A DNA stretch of 64,000 bases, from contig CATJUX010000044.1 of the NCBI GenBank assembly GCA_949743895.1, forward strand, positions 10,385 to 74,384, read 5' to 3'. The translations under genes were made by a program, and so were the position numbers. Source of the DNA: JANFXS01 sp022791155. Its GTDB lineage: Bacteria > Bacillota > Clostridia > Lachnospirales > Anaerotignaceae. Positions 29,913-38,661 of this stretch are shown here, in pieces; position 1 is the stretch's first letter; each line of letters begins with the position of its first letter. The notes under the pieces were generated by a model. It made no database searches. It was given only the letters and a program-made list of their open reading frames with translations, and was not told the origin of the DNA.

Positions 29913-30651
29913 CAACGATGTTCTCATAAAAGTTAATAATATATCAAAACATTTTTCTGATGGAAAAGTTAAGGCATTAGACGGAATCACAACAGAAATA
30001 CACAAGGGCGAAGTTGTTGTTATAATTGGGCCATCAGGCTCTGGAAAGTCAACTTTTCTGCGCTGTTTGAATCTTTTGGAAGTTCCAACAGGCGGCAGCA
30101 TTTTGTTTGATGGCGTTGATTTGACGGCAAAAGAAGTCAACATTGACAAACATCGTCAAAAAATGGGAATGGTTTTTCAGCATTTCAACCTGTTTCCTCA
30201 CATGACAATACTTAAAAACATGACAATTGCCCCAATCAAACTTCAAGGCAAAAGCGCAGCAGAGGCCGAAAAACTGGCAATCTCCCTCTTGGAAAGAGTT
30301 GGACTTGCCGGCCGGGCGGGGGCCTATCCCTCGCAGTTGAGCGGCGGACAAAAGCAGAGGGTTGCAATTGTGCGTGCTCTTTGCATGCAGCCTGAAGTCA
30401 TGCTGTTTGACGAGCCCACAAGCGCGCTTGATCCTGAAATGGTTGGTGAAGTTTTGGAAGTCATGAAATCACTTGCCGTTGAGGGAATGACAATGGCAGT
30501 TGTGACACATGAAATGGGATTTGCCAGAGAAGTGGCTTCAAGAGTTATATTTGTTGATGGCGGAAAAATTGTTGAAGAAGGAACACCTCAGGAGATATTT
30601 ACAAACCCTAAAAGTGATCGTCTTAAAGGGTTTTTGGCGAAAGTTTTATAA
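29902..30651 (+). CDS. polar amino-acid ABC transporter ATP-binding protein
   Basis: A 249-residue ATPase of the GlnQ/HisP type, starting at GTG. Walker [10 protein letters not shown] (near 37-45), signature LSGGQKQR (near 142-149), Walker [15 protein letters not shown] (near 162-175) and the switch His in VTHEMGF (near 200). It powers the adjacent permease and closes the operon, followed by a terminator. Confidence 0.97.
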   Translation: MTTDNDVLIKVNNISKHFSDGKVKALDGITTEIHKGEVVVIIGPSGSGKSTFLRCLNLLEVPTGGSILFDGVDLTAKEVNIDKHRQKMGMVFQHFNLFPHMTILKNMTIAPIKLQGKSAAEAEKLAISLLERVGLAGRAGAYPSQLSGGQKQRVAIVRALCMQPEVMLFDEPTSALDPEMVGEVLEVMKSLAVEGMTMAVVTHEMGFAREVASRVIFVDGGKIVEEGTPQEIFTNPKSDRLKGFLAKVL

Positions 30652-30669
30652 AACGAAAATTTAGAAAAT

Positions 30670-30700
30670 CACCCCTGAAAAATTGGGGTGGTTTTATTTT
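30670..30700 (+). terminator. terminator of the amino-acid ABC operon
   Basis: CACCCC (30670-30675) pairs with GGGGTG (30685-30690), followed by GTTTTATTTT. Confidence 0.9.
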
Positions 30701-31111
30701 GCTGTAACTTGGTTTTCAAGCTGTGGCGTGTCAGCATAGCTGGAAGAAATGATATGCCTCATTTGTCTGTTTCAAATCAATTCAATTGTATCATATGCAC
30801 CTTTCCGTTTGTCGCATGCATTTGCCTTAAAAACAGTTGTTTATAAATATGTCATTTTACACAACAATGACAACTTTTTCTGTTTTTTTGATGATGGTGA
30901 CATATATTCAATTCGATGAAATCTGCATTTTTGTTGGCAAAATATGAATATGAATTTTTCAATGCATTAGCAAATTTGAGTATAGCGGGTTTGTTAATAT
31001 TGCTATTTTTTGCAATATGTATTTTGAAATGGTTATTTTTTAAAAATAGCTAATTTTCAGTGTTAAAATTCGTATAAAATAACGAAAAAAATCTGAAAAT
31101 ATACGAACTTT
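30701..31111. other. non-coding stretch upstream of PFOR
   Basis: About 410 AT-rich bases with no supported gene or RNA; the long leader region suggests complex control of the PFOR gene. Confidence 0.5.
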
Positions 31112-31127
31112 GTTTGTATATACAAAC
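31112..31127. promoter_or_regulatory. perfect 16-base palindrome, possible operator of PFOR
   Basis: GTTTGTATATACAAAC is a perfect palindrome, flanked by the direct repeats CGAACTTTG (left) and CAAACTTTG (right). It lies about 24 bases before the -35 box at 31151, a position suited to an activator or repressor. Confidence 0.5.
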
Positions 31128-31150
31128 TTTGTAAATTTTCAAAAAAATTT

Positions 31151-31180
31151 TTGACGGTTTTGAATGTTTTTTTGTATCAT
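31151..31180 (+). promoter_or_regulatory. promoter candidate of PFOR
   Basis: TTGACG (31151-31156) and TATCAT (31175-31180), spacing 18. A second candidate further down is TTGTGA -17- TAAAAT near 31218-31246, whose -35 region TTGTGAA...TTCAATT loosely resembles a Rex (NADH/NAD sensor) site. Confidence 0.45.
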
Positions 31181-31311
31181 AATTGTAGTGAAAACAACGA
31201 AAAAATTAGTACGCCTTGTGAAAAGTGTTCAATTGTGCTAAAATATAAACAACGTAGTACATTGTTACTGCAATGTTTATTAAAGCTACAATTTCATAGG
31301 GGGGAAAATTA

Positions 31312-34300
31312 ATGAAAAAACAGTTGACGAAAGCTACAATGGACGGCAACACCGCAGCCGCTCATGCTTCTTATGCTTTCACTGAAGTAGCTACAATTTA
31401 TCCTATAACTCCTTCTTCTGTTATGGCCGAAATGGTTGACGAGTGGAGTGCCAACGGAAAGAAAAACATATTTGGACAGCCTGTAGAGGTTAGAGAAATG
31501 CAACACGAGGGTGGAGCAGCAGGAGCTGTTCATGGTGTCCTTCAGGGCGGAGCCATTGCTTCAACATATACAGCAAGCCAGGGCCTCATGCTCATGCTTC
31601 CTAATATGTATAAAATCGCTGGCGAACTTCTTCCTGGCGTTTTCCATGTAAGCGCCCGCGCACTTGCCTCCAATGCTCTCTCAATTTTTGGAGATCATCA
31701 AGACGTTATGACATGCCGCAACACAGGCTTCACACTTCTTGCCGGAAGTTCTGTTCAGCAGGCATTTCACATGGGATGCATTGCTCACCTTTCTGCAATT
31801 AAAAGCAGAATCCCTGTTCTTCACTTCTTTGATGGTTTCAGAACAAGCCATGAGTATCAAAAAATTGAACTTATAGACTATGAAGATCTCAAAGAACTTG
31901 TTGACTGGGATGCACTCAGAGCTTTCAGAGACAATGCTCTCAACCCTGATCATCCAAAGAGCAGAGGTTCGGCCGAAAACCCTGACGTTTTCTTCCAGTC
32001 AAGAGAATCTGTCAACAAATTCTATGACGCAATTCCGGGAATTGTTCAGGAATATATGGACAAAATTAATGAAATTGCCGGAACTGACTACAAACTTTTC
32101 AACTACTATGGTGATCCACAAGCCGAGGACATCATCATTTCAATGGGTTCTTCATGCGGCGTAATCAGAGAAACCATTGAATATTGGAATGCCAAAGGCA
32201 AAAAACTTGGCCTTGTTGAAGTTCATCTCTACAGACCATTTAATGCAAAAGCGTTGCTTGAGGCCGTTCCAGCTTCTGTTAAGAGAATTGCTGTTCTTGA
32301 CAGAACGAAAGAGCCTGGTGCTCCAGGTGAGCCTCTCTATCTTGACGTTAAAAACACATTTGCTGACAGTGACAGAAAACCTCTCATTGTTGGCGGACGT
32401 TATGGCCTTGGTTCCAAAGACTTCACTCCTATGGACGTTATGGCTGTCTATAAAAACCTCACAGTTGCCGATCCAAAAAACAACTTCACAGTTTCAATTG
32501 TTGACGATGTCACAAACCTTTCACTTCCGGTTTATGACACACCGTTTGACTCGACTCCTGAAGGCAACTTCTCATGCAAGTTCTGGGGTCTTGGCTCTGA
32601 CGGAACTGTAGGTGCAAACAAATCAGCTGTTAAAATCATTGGAGATCACACAGATTATAACGCTCAGGCTTATTTTGCATATGACTCAAAGAAATCAGGC
32701 GGTGTCACAATTTCTCACCTCCGTTTTGGGCCGAAGAAAATTGAGGGTTCATATCAAATTAAGGCGGCAAACTTCATCGCTTGCCACAATCAGGCATATG
32801 TTGATAAATATGATCTCATTGGAGATCTCAAAGAAGGCGGAAGCTTCCTTCTTAACACAATTTGGTCTGAAGAAGAACTTGAAGCAAACATTCCGGCCGA
32901 ACTCAAAAGAAAGATTGCAGAGAAAAAAGCCAACTTCTATACACTTAATGCTGTTGACATAGCCAAAGAAATTGGCCTTGCCGGACGTATCAACATGATT
33001 ATGCAGGCTGCATTCTTTGCCATTTCAAAAATTATACCTGTTGAAGACGCTGTTAAATATCTCAAAGACCAGGTCAACAAAACATATGGCGCCAAAGGAC
33101 AGGACATTGTTGACATGAACTGTGCCGCAATTGAAAAAGGCGTCACAATGATTAAGAAAATTGATGTTCCTGAATCATGGGCAACAGCAAAGGATGAACC
33201 AAAAGCTGACAACCCTGAAATTCCTAAGTTCTTCAAAGAAGTTCTTTACAAAATGGGCCGTCAGGAGGGCAACGATCTTCCTGTAAGCGCATTTAACGGC
33301 CGTGAAGACGGAAGCTGGGATCCGGCTTACACAAAATGGGAAAAACGCGGCATAGCCATTGATGTTCCTGAATGGGATGTTGAAAAATGTATACAATGTA
33401 ACAGATGTTCAATTGTATGTCCTCATGCTGTAATACGCCCAACTCTCCTCAATGATGAAGAAGCGGCAAAAGCTCCTGAAGGATATGCAATGAAGAAAGC
33501 CAATGGATTTGAAGGACTTCAATATCATCTTTCAATTTCAGGTTTGGACTGCACAGGCTGTGGCGTATGTGTTAAAGCCTGTCCAGCAAAAGAAAAAGCG
33601 CTCACACTCAAGGCATTTGCTCCTATGAAAGACAAAATGACTGCTGAATGGGATTATACAATTGCCAATGTGAAAGAAAAAGAAATTTCTGAAAAACAAA
33701 AAGAAACTGTCAAAGGAAGCCAGTTCCTCAAACCATATCTTGAGTTCTCTGGAGCTTGTGCCGGATGTGGCGAGACACCTTATCTCAAGCTTATCACACA
33801 GCTTTTTGGCGGAAGAATGAGAATTGCCAACTCAGCAGGCTGCACACACATTTGGGGCGGCTCTCCTGAAATTCCATTCTGCACAGACGAGAGAGGATTT
33901 GGCGTTGCATGGGCAAGCGGTCTTTTTGAAGACACCGCTGAATATGGCTATGGAATGTATCTTGGAACAAAGGCTGTGCGCACATGGCTGAAAGCAAGAG
34001 TTGACGAGCTTGTTGAAAAAACCAACAATGCAGAGCTCAAAACAGCAGCAAAAGAATGGGCCGACAACTATATGGTTGCTGACGGAACAAGGGAAAGAGC
34101 CGACAAATTTATTGCAGCCATGGAAGCTGCTGGTGTTGAAGGCAATGCCGAGCTTAAAGCTATATATGAAAGAAAAGATTATCTTGTGAAACAGTCTCAG
34201 TGGATTGTTGGTGGCGATGGCTGGGCATATGACATAGGCTACAGCGGACTTGACCATGTTATTGCAGCAGGTGAAAATGTAAACATAATATGTGTTGACA

Positions 34301-34836
34301 CAGAGGTTTATTCCAACACAGGCGGACAGTCCTCTAAAGCAACACCAACAGCAGCCATTGCTCAGTTTGCGGCCAGTGGCAAGAAGACAAAGAAGAAAGA
34401 TCTTGGAATGATGTGCATGAGCTATGGATATGTCTATGTGGCTCAGGTTGCCATGGGCTATGATCCTCAGCAGACACTTACAGCCATTAGAGAAGCCGAG
34501 GCATATGATGGGCCGTCTGTTATCATTGCTTATGCTCCATGCATTAACCATGGAATCAAAGGCGGCATGAGCAATGCGCAAATCCGTGCGAAACAGGCTG
34601 TTGAAGCTGGATATTGGCACTGCTATAGATTTAACCCTGATCTTAAGAAAGAGGGCAAAAATCCGTTTATCCTTGACTCCAAAGTTCCTACGGCCGACTT
34701 CAAAGATTTCCTTATGGGCGAAGTTCGTTACACTTCACTCTACAGAAAATTCCCAGAAATTGCTGACGAGCTTTTTGCTAAGGCAGAAAAAGATGCAAAA
34801 GACCGTATGGAATCATATCTTGCACTTGTTAAGTGA
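31312..34836 (+). CDS. nifJ: pyruvate:ferredoxin (flavodoxin) oxidoreductase
   Basis: Oxidises pyruvate with CoA to acetyl-CoA, CO2 and reduced ferredoxin, the main source of low-potential electrons in fermenting Clostridia. The 1174-residue single-chain form carries the domains in the usual order: PFOR N-terminal (TVDGNTAAAHASYAFTEVA-like segment at the start), the EKR-type middle domain, two 4Fe-4S ferredoxin motifs (CIQCNRCSIVCP near 694, CTGCGVCVKACP near 749), then the TPP domain with CAGCGETPY near 819 and GGDGWAYDIGYSG near 965. Reduced ferredoxin probably feeds the hydrogenases encoded earlier in the window. RBS GGGGGG. Confidence 0.98.
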   Translation: MKKQLTKATMDGNTAAAHASYAFTEVATIYPITPSSVMAEMVDEWSANGKKNIFGQPVEVREMQHEGGAAGAVHGVLQGGAIASTYTASQGLMLMLPNMYKIAGELLPGVFHVSARALASNALSIFGDHQDVMTCRNTGFTLLAGSSVQQAFHMGCIAHLSAIKSRIPVLHFFDGFRTSHEYQKIELIDYEDLKELVDWDALRAFRDNALNPDHPKSRGSAENPDVFFQSRESVNKFYDAIPGIVQEYMDKINEIAGTDYKLFNYYGDPQAEDIIISMGSSCGVIRETIEYWNAKGKKLGLVEVHLYRPFNAKALLEAVPASVKRIAVLDRTKEPGAPGEPLYLDVKNTFADSDRKPLIVGGRYGLGSKDFTPMDVMAVYKNLTVADPKNNFTVSIVDDVTNLSLPVYDTPFDSTPEGNFSCKFWGLGSDGTVGANKSAVKIIGDHTDYNAQAYFAYDSKKSGGVTISHLRFGPKKIEGSYQIKAANFIACHNQAYVDKYDLIGDLKEGGSFLLNTIWSEEELEANIPAELKRKIAEKKANFYTLNAVDIAKEIGLAGRINMIMQAAFFAISKIIPVEDAVKYLKDQVNKTYGAKGQDIVDMNCAAIEKGVTMIKKIDVPESWATAKDEPKADNPEIPKFFKEVLYKMGRQEGNDLPVSAFNGREDGSWDPAYTKWEKRGIAIDVPEWDVEKCIQCNRCSIVCPHAVIRPTLLNDEEAAKAPEGYAMKKANGFEGLQYHLSISGLDCTGCGVCVKACPAKEKALTLKAFAPMKDKMTAEWDYTIANVKEKEISEKQKETVKGSQFLKPYLEFSGACAGCGETPYLKLITQLFGGRMRIANSAGCTHIWGGSPEIPFCTDERGFGVAWASGLFEDTAEYGYGMYLGTKAVRTWLKARVDELVEKTNNAELKTAAKEWADNYMVADGTRERADKFIAAMEAAGVEGNAELKAIYERKDYLVKQSQWIVGGDGWAYDIGYSGLDHVIAAGENVNIICVDTEVYSNTGGQSSKATPTAAIAQFAASGKKTKKKDLGMMCMSYGYVYVAQVAMGYDPQQTLTAIREAEAYDGPSVIIAYAPCINHGIKGGMSNAQIRAKQAVEAGYWHCYRFNPDLKKEGKNPFILDSKVPTADFKDFLMGEVRYTSLYRKFPEIADELFAKAEKDAKDRMESYLALVK

Positions 34837-34900
34837 TGATTTTGCGGGATTGGCAGGCTCATGATTTTTAGAGTCTGGCTTATGCGATGATAATATATTG

Positions 34901-34934
34901 GGAGCGCCAGTTTTTTGGCGCTCCTTTATTTTTG
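34901..34934 (+). terminator. terminator of PFOR
   Basis: GGAGCGCCA (34901-34909) pairs with TGGCGCTCC (34916-34924), followed by TTTATTTTT. Confidence 0.93.
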
Positions 34935-35211
34935 CTGAATTAGATTTAATTGTAATGGCTGAAAATTGGTTGTTTTATACAAAAATATGAATGGATTCGG
35001 TTTCATTTTATTTACATTTGAGATTGATCCATGTGAAAGGAATGTGGATTGAAATTTGAATCGGGCGAAAGCAACTTAAAAAGCTATCATGTTATCACAT
35101 ATACAAAAACTGCAAATTGAAACTCATTGTCTGATCCTAAATATTTATTTTTGCTGTGCAATATATTTGCTGCAAACATAGAAGAAATTTTTGGCGTCAT
35201 AATAAAAATCA
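34935..35211. other. non-coding stretch between PFOR and tRNA-Ala
   Basis: AT-rich; I see no gene, RNA or repeat that I can support. Confidence 0.5.
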
Positions 35212-35240
35212 TTGACAATATGTTTGTATTGTGATAAAAT
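35212..35240 (+). promoter_or_regulatory. promoter of tRNA-Ala
   Basis: TTGACA (35212-35217) and TAAAAT (35235-35240), spacing 17. Confidence 0.8.
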
Positions 35241-35268
35241 AACTTTGTTGTTATGAAATGATTGTTTT

Positions 35269-35341
35269 GGGGGTATAGCTCAGCTGGGAGAGCGCTTGAA
35301 TGGCATTCAAGAGGCCAGCGGTTCGATCCCGCTTATCTCCA
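35269..35341 (+). tRNA. tRNA-Ala (GGC)
   Basis: Acceptor GGGGGTA pairs with TATCTCC; anticodon stem-loop CTTGA-ATGGCAT-TCAAG gives GGC; T-loop TTCGATC. 73 bases, CCA not encoded. Confidence 0.96.
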
Positions 35342-35354
35342 TTCATGTTTTTGG

Positions 35355-35381
35355 GAAAGTCAGTTTTGACTTTCTTTTTTT
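35355..35381 (+). terminator. terminator after tRNA-Ala
   Basis: GAAAGTCA (35355-35362) pairs with TGACTTTC (35367-35374), followed by TTTTTTT. Confidence 0.88.
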
Positions 35382-35594
35382 ATTCAATGAAGCTTTATTG
35401 GCTATATCAGACAGATTGAGAGATTCTCAATTTGAAATATAACTAATATATAAATTGATGTTTGATGATTTGAATTGATGATTTGTACAGAATTTTGGGA
35501 ATGTATTAAAAAGTGTTAAAATTTGCTCAATTGTGTGTGAGTGATTGCATGAAAGAATTTTTGTGACAAAAAATTGAATGATTTTTATATATGG

Positions 35595-35636
35595 AAAAAA
35601 CCGCTTTGAACCAGTTTTTGGACTAAAGCGGTTTTT
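35595..35636. terminator. terminator of ssrA (bidirectional)
   Basis: AAAAAACCGCTTT (35595-35607) pairs with AAAGCGGTTTTT (35625-35636). It lies just past the 3' end of tmRNA on the minus strand. Confidence 0.85.
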
Positions 35637-35643
35637 GTTTGAA

Positions 35644-35993
35644 TGGAGATGAGGAGAATCGAACTCCTGTCCGAAAACCCTTCCGTGAGAACTTCTTCCA
35701 TCATAGCTGATTGTTTGAAATTTCCCTCAAGCTGCCGCCAGTCAGCAGGCTGCAGTCGTTGGTAGCTTCATTGATCTTTTCATGCCTCAAAGCTTTGGCA
35801 TGAAAGTGCCCCGCATTGTCGGCGCCGGTTGCTTTGGCCGCGGGAGGTCAAAGGCCGACGGGCAGCACTTAGGCTGCCATTAAAGAATAATCTTTGTCGT
35901 TTCTTTTTAAAATTTTCCGGCTTGATGCGCAGTTACCGGCCTGCGGATGGCTATTCCCAGTTTCAAAGCTCCCGTCGAAACCATTACATCCCC
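35644..35993 (-). ncRNA. ssrA: transfer-messenger RNA (tmRNA)
   Basis: Rescues stalled ribosomes. The 5' end (35993) reads GGGGATGTAATGGTTTCGAC and the 3' end carries the tRNA-like T-arm and acceptor GGAGTTCGATTCTCC...ATCTCCA (35644); CCA is not encoded. The tag frame on the minus strand, 35901 down to the TAA at 35871-35869, reads NDKDYSLMAA; the resume codon itself is uncertain. The ending SLMAA departs from the usual ALAA. smpB lies 31 bases upstream on the same strand. Confidence 0.95.
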
Positions 35994-36024
35994 ATGATGT
36001 GTTTGGGCAATGTTTTCAAACTGC

Positions 36025-36498
36025 TCAAACTGTCAAATTGCGGACTTTGAAATCTTTTTCAGCTTCTCTAAGCTGGTCTTTTTTTGCAATGCTTTGACGT
36101 TTGTCATATAATTTTTTGCCTTTTGCAATGCCTATATCCATTTTGACCAAGCTTTTGTGAAAATAGACTTTAAGCGGAACAACTGTATATCCAGCCTCTT
36201 GTATGGCTCTGAAAATTTTGTTTATTTCAGCCTTGTGAAGAAGAAGACGCCGCACACGCAAAGGATCCTTGTTGAATATATTTCCCTGTTCATAGGGGCT
36301 TATGTGCATGTTATACACAAAGGCTTCTCCGTTTTCAATGCGTATAAAGCTTTCTTTCAAGCTGCATTTGCCCATGCGCAAGCTTTTCACTTCTGTTCCG
36401 GCAAGGGATAATCCGGCCTGAAAAGTTTCTTCTATAAAATAGTCATGATAGGCTTTTTTGTTTTGAGCAATGAGCCGACTGTTTTTTTCTTTGGCCAA
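36025..36498 (-). CDS. smpB: SsrA-binding protein
   Basis: Binds the tRNA-like part of tmRNA and brings it to stalled ribosomes. With the TTG start at 36498 (GGAGGTGA just upstream) the protein has 157 residues and begins [21 protein letters not shown], as family members do; a longer frame to 36543 is not needed. The core [19 protein letters not shown] and the basic C-terminal tail [19 protein letters not shown] are present. Placed just upstream of ssrA, the usual arrangement. Confidence 0.96.
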   Translation of the reverse strand: MAKEKNSRLIAQNKKAYHDYFIEETFQAGLSLAGTEVKSLRMGKCSLKESFIRIENGEAFVYNMHISPYEQGNIFNKDPLRVRRLLLHKAEINKIFRAIQEAGYTVVPLKVYFHKSLVKMDIGIAKGKKLYDKRQSIAKKDQLREAEKDFKVRNLTV

Positions 36499-36543
36499 AA
36501 TTATCACCTCCATGCAAAGTTTTTCAAAGTTGAATTTCAGCAC

Positions 36544-36928
36544 GCTTCTTATTATATCACAAAAATAAAAAGATTTGTATTAAATATATGTTACAAAAAA
36601 ATAGGTGTTTTGACTTTATGCGTCAAAATTTGATGTGGCCACTGAACATAAATTTTGAAATGATTTGTTGCTGAAATTGATGTGCAGTTTTGCGAAAAGC
36701 GTTCAATGCTTTGAAAGAAGCCGTTGTTTTTGGGAATTTATGCCTCACAAAAATTTGGCATGTGTTTGGGCTTTGTTGGAATGAAAGAAGCTTGAGACGC
36801 AAATGTTTTTCAGAAGCAAAATTCAAGGAACTTGCAATGATTTTGAAATGGCAATGTTTGGGAGTGTTTCATTTTTGGAACATGAATCTTATCTCGTGTG
36901 ATGACGCTTGCGATGAATTTGAATAAAG
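36544..36928. other. non-coding stretch between smpB and the cupin gene
   Basis: No gene supported; an open frame at 36690-36926 lacks a ribosome binding site and family features. Ends in a strong terminator. Confidence 0.5.
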
Positions 36929-36976
36929 AAACCACTGGCAAAAAAACGAACGGAAACATTTTTTGCCAGTGGTTTT
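36929..36976. terminator. terminator after the cupin gene
   Basis: AACCACTGGCAAAAAA pairs with TTTTTTGCCAGTGGTT around a 14-base loop; it ends the minus-strand cupin gene and could act in both directions. Confidence 0.88.
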
Positions 36977-36979
36977 TGT

Positions 36980-37336
36980 TTATTTTGTTTTGTCGAATAT
37001 GATTAAAGCGGCAATTACAAGTTCATCATCACTTTTGTTTTCAAGGCCATGGCTCTCGCCAGGTGCGCAATATGTGACATCACCGGCCTTTATTTCAACT
37101 TCAGTGCCGTTGTCGTTGTATATGCCTTCGCCTTTAAGCACGACATATGTTTCGCTCTCATTTTCGTGAATGTGATAGCCCATGGAGCTTTTTGGCGGGA
37201 ATGTAACTATGTTGAAAAGCCTTCCGGCGCCCAAAAATTCGTCGCCTTCAAGCAGCTGATCGGCAAAAAGGCTGTTCAATCCGCCTTTTGCATTTTTCAT
37301 TTCAATTGTTTCTCGTTCACTTTTTCTCTTAATCAT
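36980..37336 (-). CDS. single-domain cupin protein
   Basis: A 118-residue small beta-barrel (cupin_2). Metal-binding motif 1 reads GYHIHENESETYVVLKGEG (near 53-71: two His, Glu) and motif 2 GDVTYCAPGESHGL (near 85-98). Such proteins bind a metal and may be isomerases, sugar-binding or regulatory; the substrate is unknown. AAGGAGG precedes the ATG, and the gene starts 31 bases after rlmH on the same strand, so it may share the murA transcript. Confidence 0.85.
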   Translation of the reverse strand: MIKRKSERETIEMKNAKGGLNSLFADQLLEGDEFLGAGRLFNIVTFPPKSSMGYHIHENESETYVVLKGEGIYNDNGTEVEIKAGDVTYCAPGESHGLENKSDDELVIAALIIFDKTK

Positions 37337-37367
37337 TGGTTTTCCTCCTTAAATAAATTCTTAACCA

Positions 37368-37847
37368 CTATTTGTGGTAAGGTTCGTTTTTGGCTATTTT
37401 GTAGGCTCTGTATATTTGTTCCAAAAGTATCACACGCATCATTTGGTGAGGAAAAGTCATTTTGGAAAAACTGAGGTGAAAATGACTTTTTGTGACCACG
37501 CTTTTTGAAAGACCCAATGAGCCCCCTATTATGAAAGTGAAATGACTTGTGCCATGAACAGCTTTTGTTTCAAGAAAATCTGAAAGTTCGGCTGAAGAAA
37601 GCTCCTTTCCGTCAATTTCAAGCGTGACAATGAATGAGTTTTCGTCAGCAACACTTAAAATTTTTGAACCTTCTTTTTCTTTGATTTGGTTTTCCAGAAT
37701 TTCACTGGCCGATTGAGGAGTTTTTTCGTCAGAAACTTCAACAATTTCAAGCTTCACATATTTTGACAGCCTTTTGGAATATTCATCAACAGCTTGTTTC
37801 CAATATTTTTCTTTGAGTTTTCCAACACAAATTATGGTTATTTTCAT
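37368..37847 (-). CDS. rlmH: 23S rRNA pseudouridine-1915 N3-methyltransferase
   Basis: An SPOUT methyltransferase of 159 residues, the exact usual length, when started at the ATG at 37847; the TTG at 37859 would overlap the upstream gene. Blocks MKITIICVGKLKEKYW, FIIGGSLGLS near 108-117 and the C-terminal LLEQIYRAYKI...NEPYHK are family hallmarks. Methylates helix 69 of 23S rRNA. It follows the metallo-hydrolase by 8 bases. Confidence 0.96.
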   Translation of the reverse strand: MKITIICVGKLKEKYWKQAVDEYSKRLSKYVKLEIVEVSDEKTPQSASEILENQIKEKEGSKILSVADENSFIVTLEIDGKELSSAELSDFLETKAVHGTSHFTFIIGGSLGLSKSVVTKSHFHLSFSKMTFPHQMMRVILLEQIYRAYKIAKNEPYHK

Positions 37848-37855
37848 AGGCGGCC

Positions 37856-38647
37856 TCAAATTGTTATGGGAGTGCTTGCAGAGTTTCTCAGCGCAACTTT
37901 CATGACAAAATCTTTCCCTGCATGTATGCCGTTGTCATATAGAATGTCATCAATTGATTTGTAGGCAAGAGATGGGGTGTTGTTTTCGGCGCTCAAATGG
38001 CCCAAGTATATGTGCTTTATTTTTCTGCTCATCACTTCAGAAAGAAGCTTTCCGGCATTTATGTTTGCCATGTGTCCATAGTCACTCAATATGCGCTTTT
38101 TTGTGTTGTATGGATAGGAGCCGTGTTTCAAAAGGTCAATGTCATGGTTGGCTTCAAGAAGAAGGATTGCGCTGTCGGCAACAGCCTCTTTGACTGTGTC
38201 GTTGGCGTGGCCTATATCGGTTGCCACGGTGATTTTTGTGTCTCCGGCAAATATGTTGAATCCAACAGGTTCTGCAGCATCATGAGGAATGTCAAATGGT
38301 TTTATGCACATGTCGTTAAACTTTAGCTTTTCACCGCTGTATATTATTTTTTTGTTTTTGCGTGATATTTTTCCTAGGCTTTCCTCCATGGCACTCCATG
38401 TGCCTTCGGTTGCATATATTGGAATGTCAAAACGGCGGGAAATTATTCCGGCACCTTTTATGTGGTCAATGTGTTCATGGGTTATAAATATGCCGTCAAT
38501 GTTTTTGCAGTTTATATTTATTGAAAGGAGGGTGTCCTCAATTTTTTTGCCGCTGACACCAGCGTCTATGAGCAAGTGGGTATATTCTGTGCCTATGTAA
38601 GTGCTGTTGCCGGAGCTTCCGCTGACAAGAGGGCAAAATTTAATCAT
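37856..38647 (-). CDS. walJ: MBL-fold hydrolase, WalJ/YycJ family
   Basis: A 263-residue metallo-beta-lactamase-fold protein starting MIKFCPLVSGSSGNSTY, with the metal motif THEHIDH near residues 61-67 and a later DIGH. In Firmicutes such genes often lie by WalRK or rlmH; the reaction, probably a nuclease-type phosphodiesterase, is not fixed. GGAGG is 8 bases before the ATG at 38647; a GTG/ATG further upstream would overlap murA. Confidence 0.88.
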   Translation of the reverse strand: MIKFCPLVSGSSGNSTYIGTEYTHLLIDAGVSGKKIEDTLLSININCKNIDGIFITHEHIDHIKGAGIISRRFDIPIYATEGTWSAMEESLGKISRKNKKIIYSGEKLKFNDMCIKPFDIPHDAAEPVGFNIFAGDTKITVATDIGHANDTVKEAVADSAILLLEANHDIDLLKHGSYPYNTKKRILSDYGHMANINAGKLLSEVMSRKIKHIYLGHLSAENNTPSLAYKSIDDILYDNGIHAGKDFVMKVALRNSASTPITI

Positions 38648-38661
38648 TAAAATTCCTCCAG

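Noticed and set aside
35829..36050. Open frames over the tmRNA gene
   Set aside because: They overlap the conserved 5' part of tmRNA on the opposite strand and have no coding features.
36690..36926. 78-codon frame between smpB and the cupin gene
   Set aside because: No ribosome binding site and unusual composition; ends just before a terminator.
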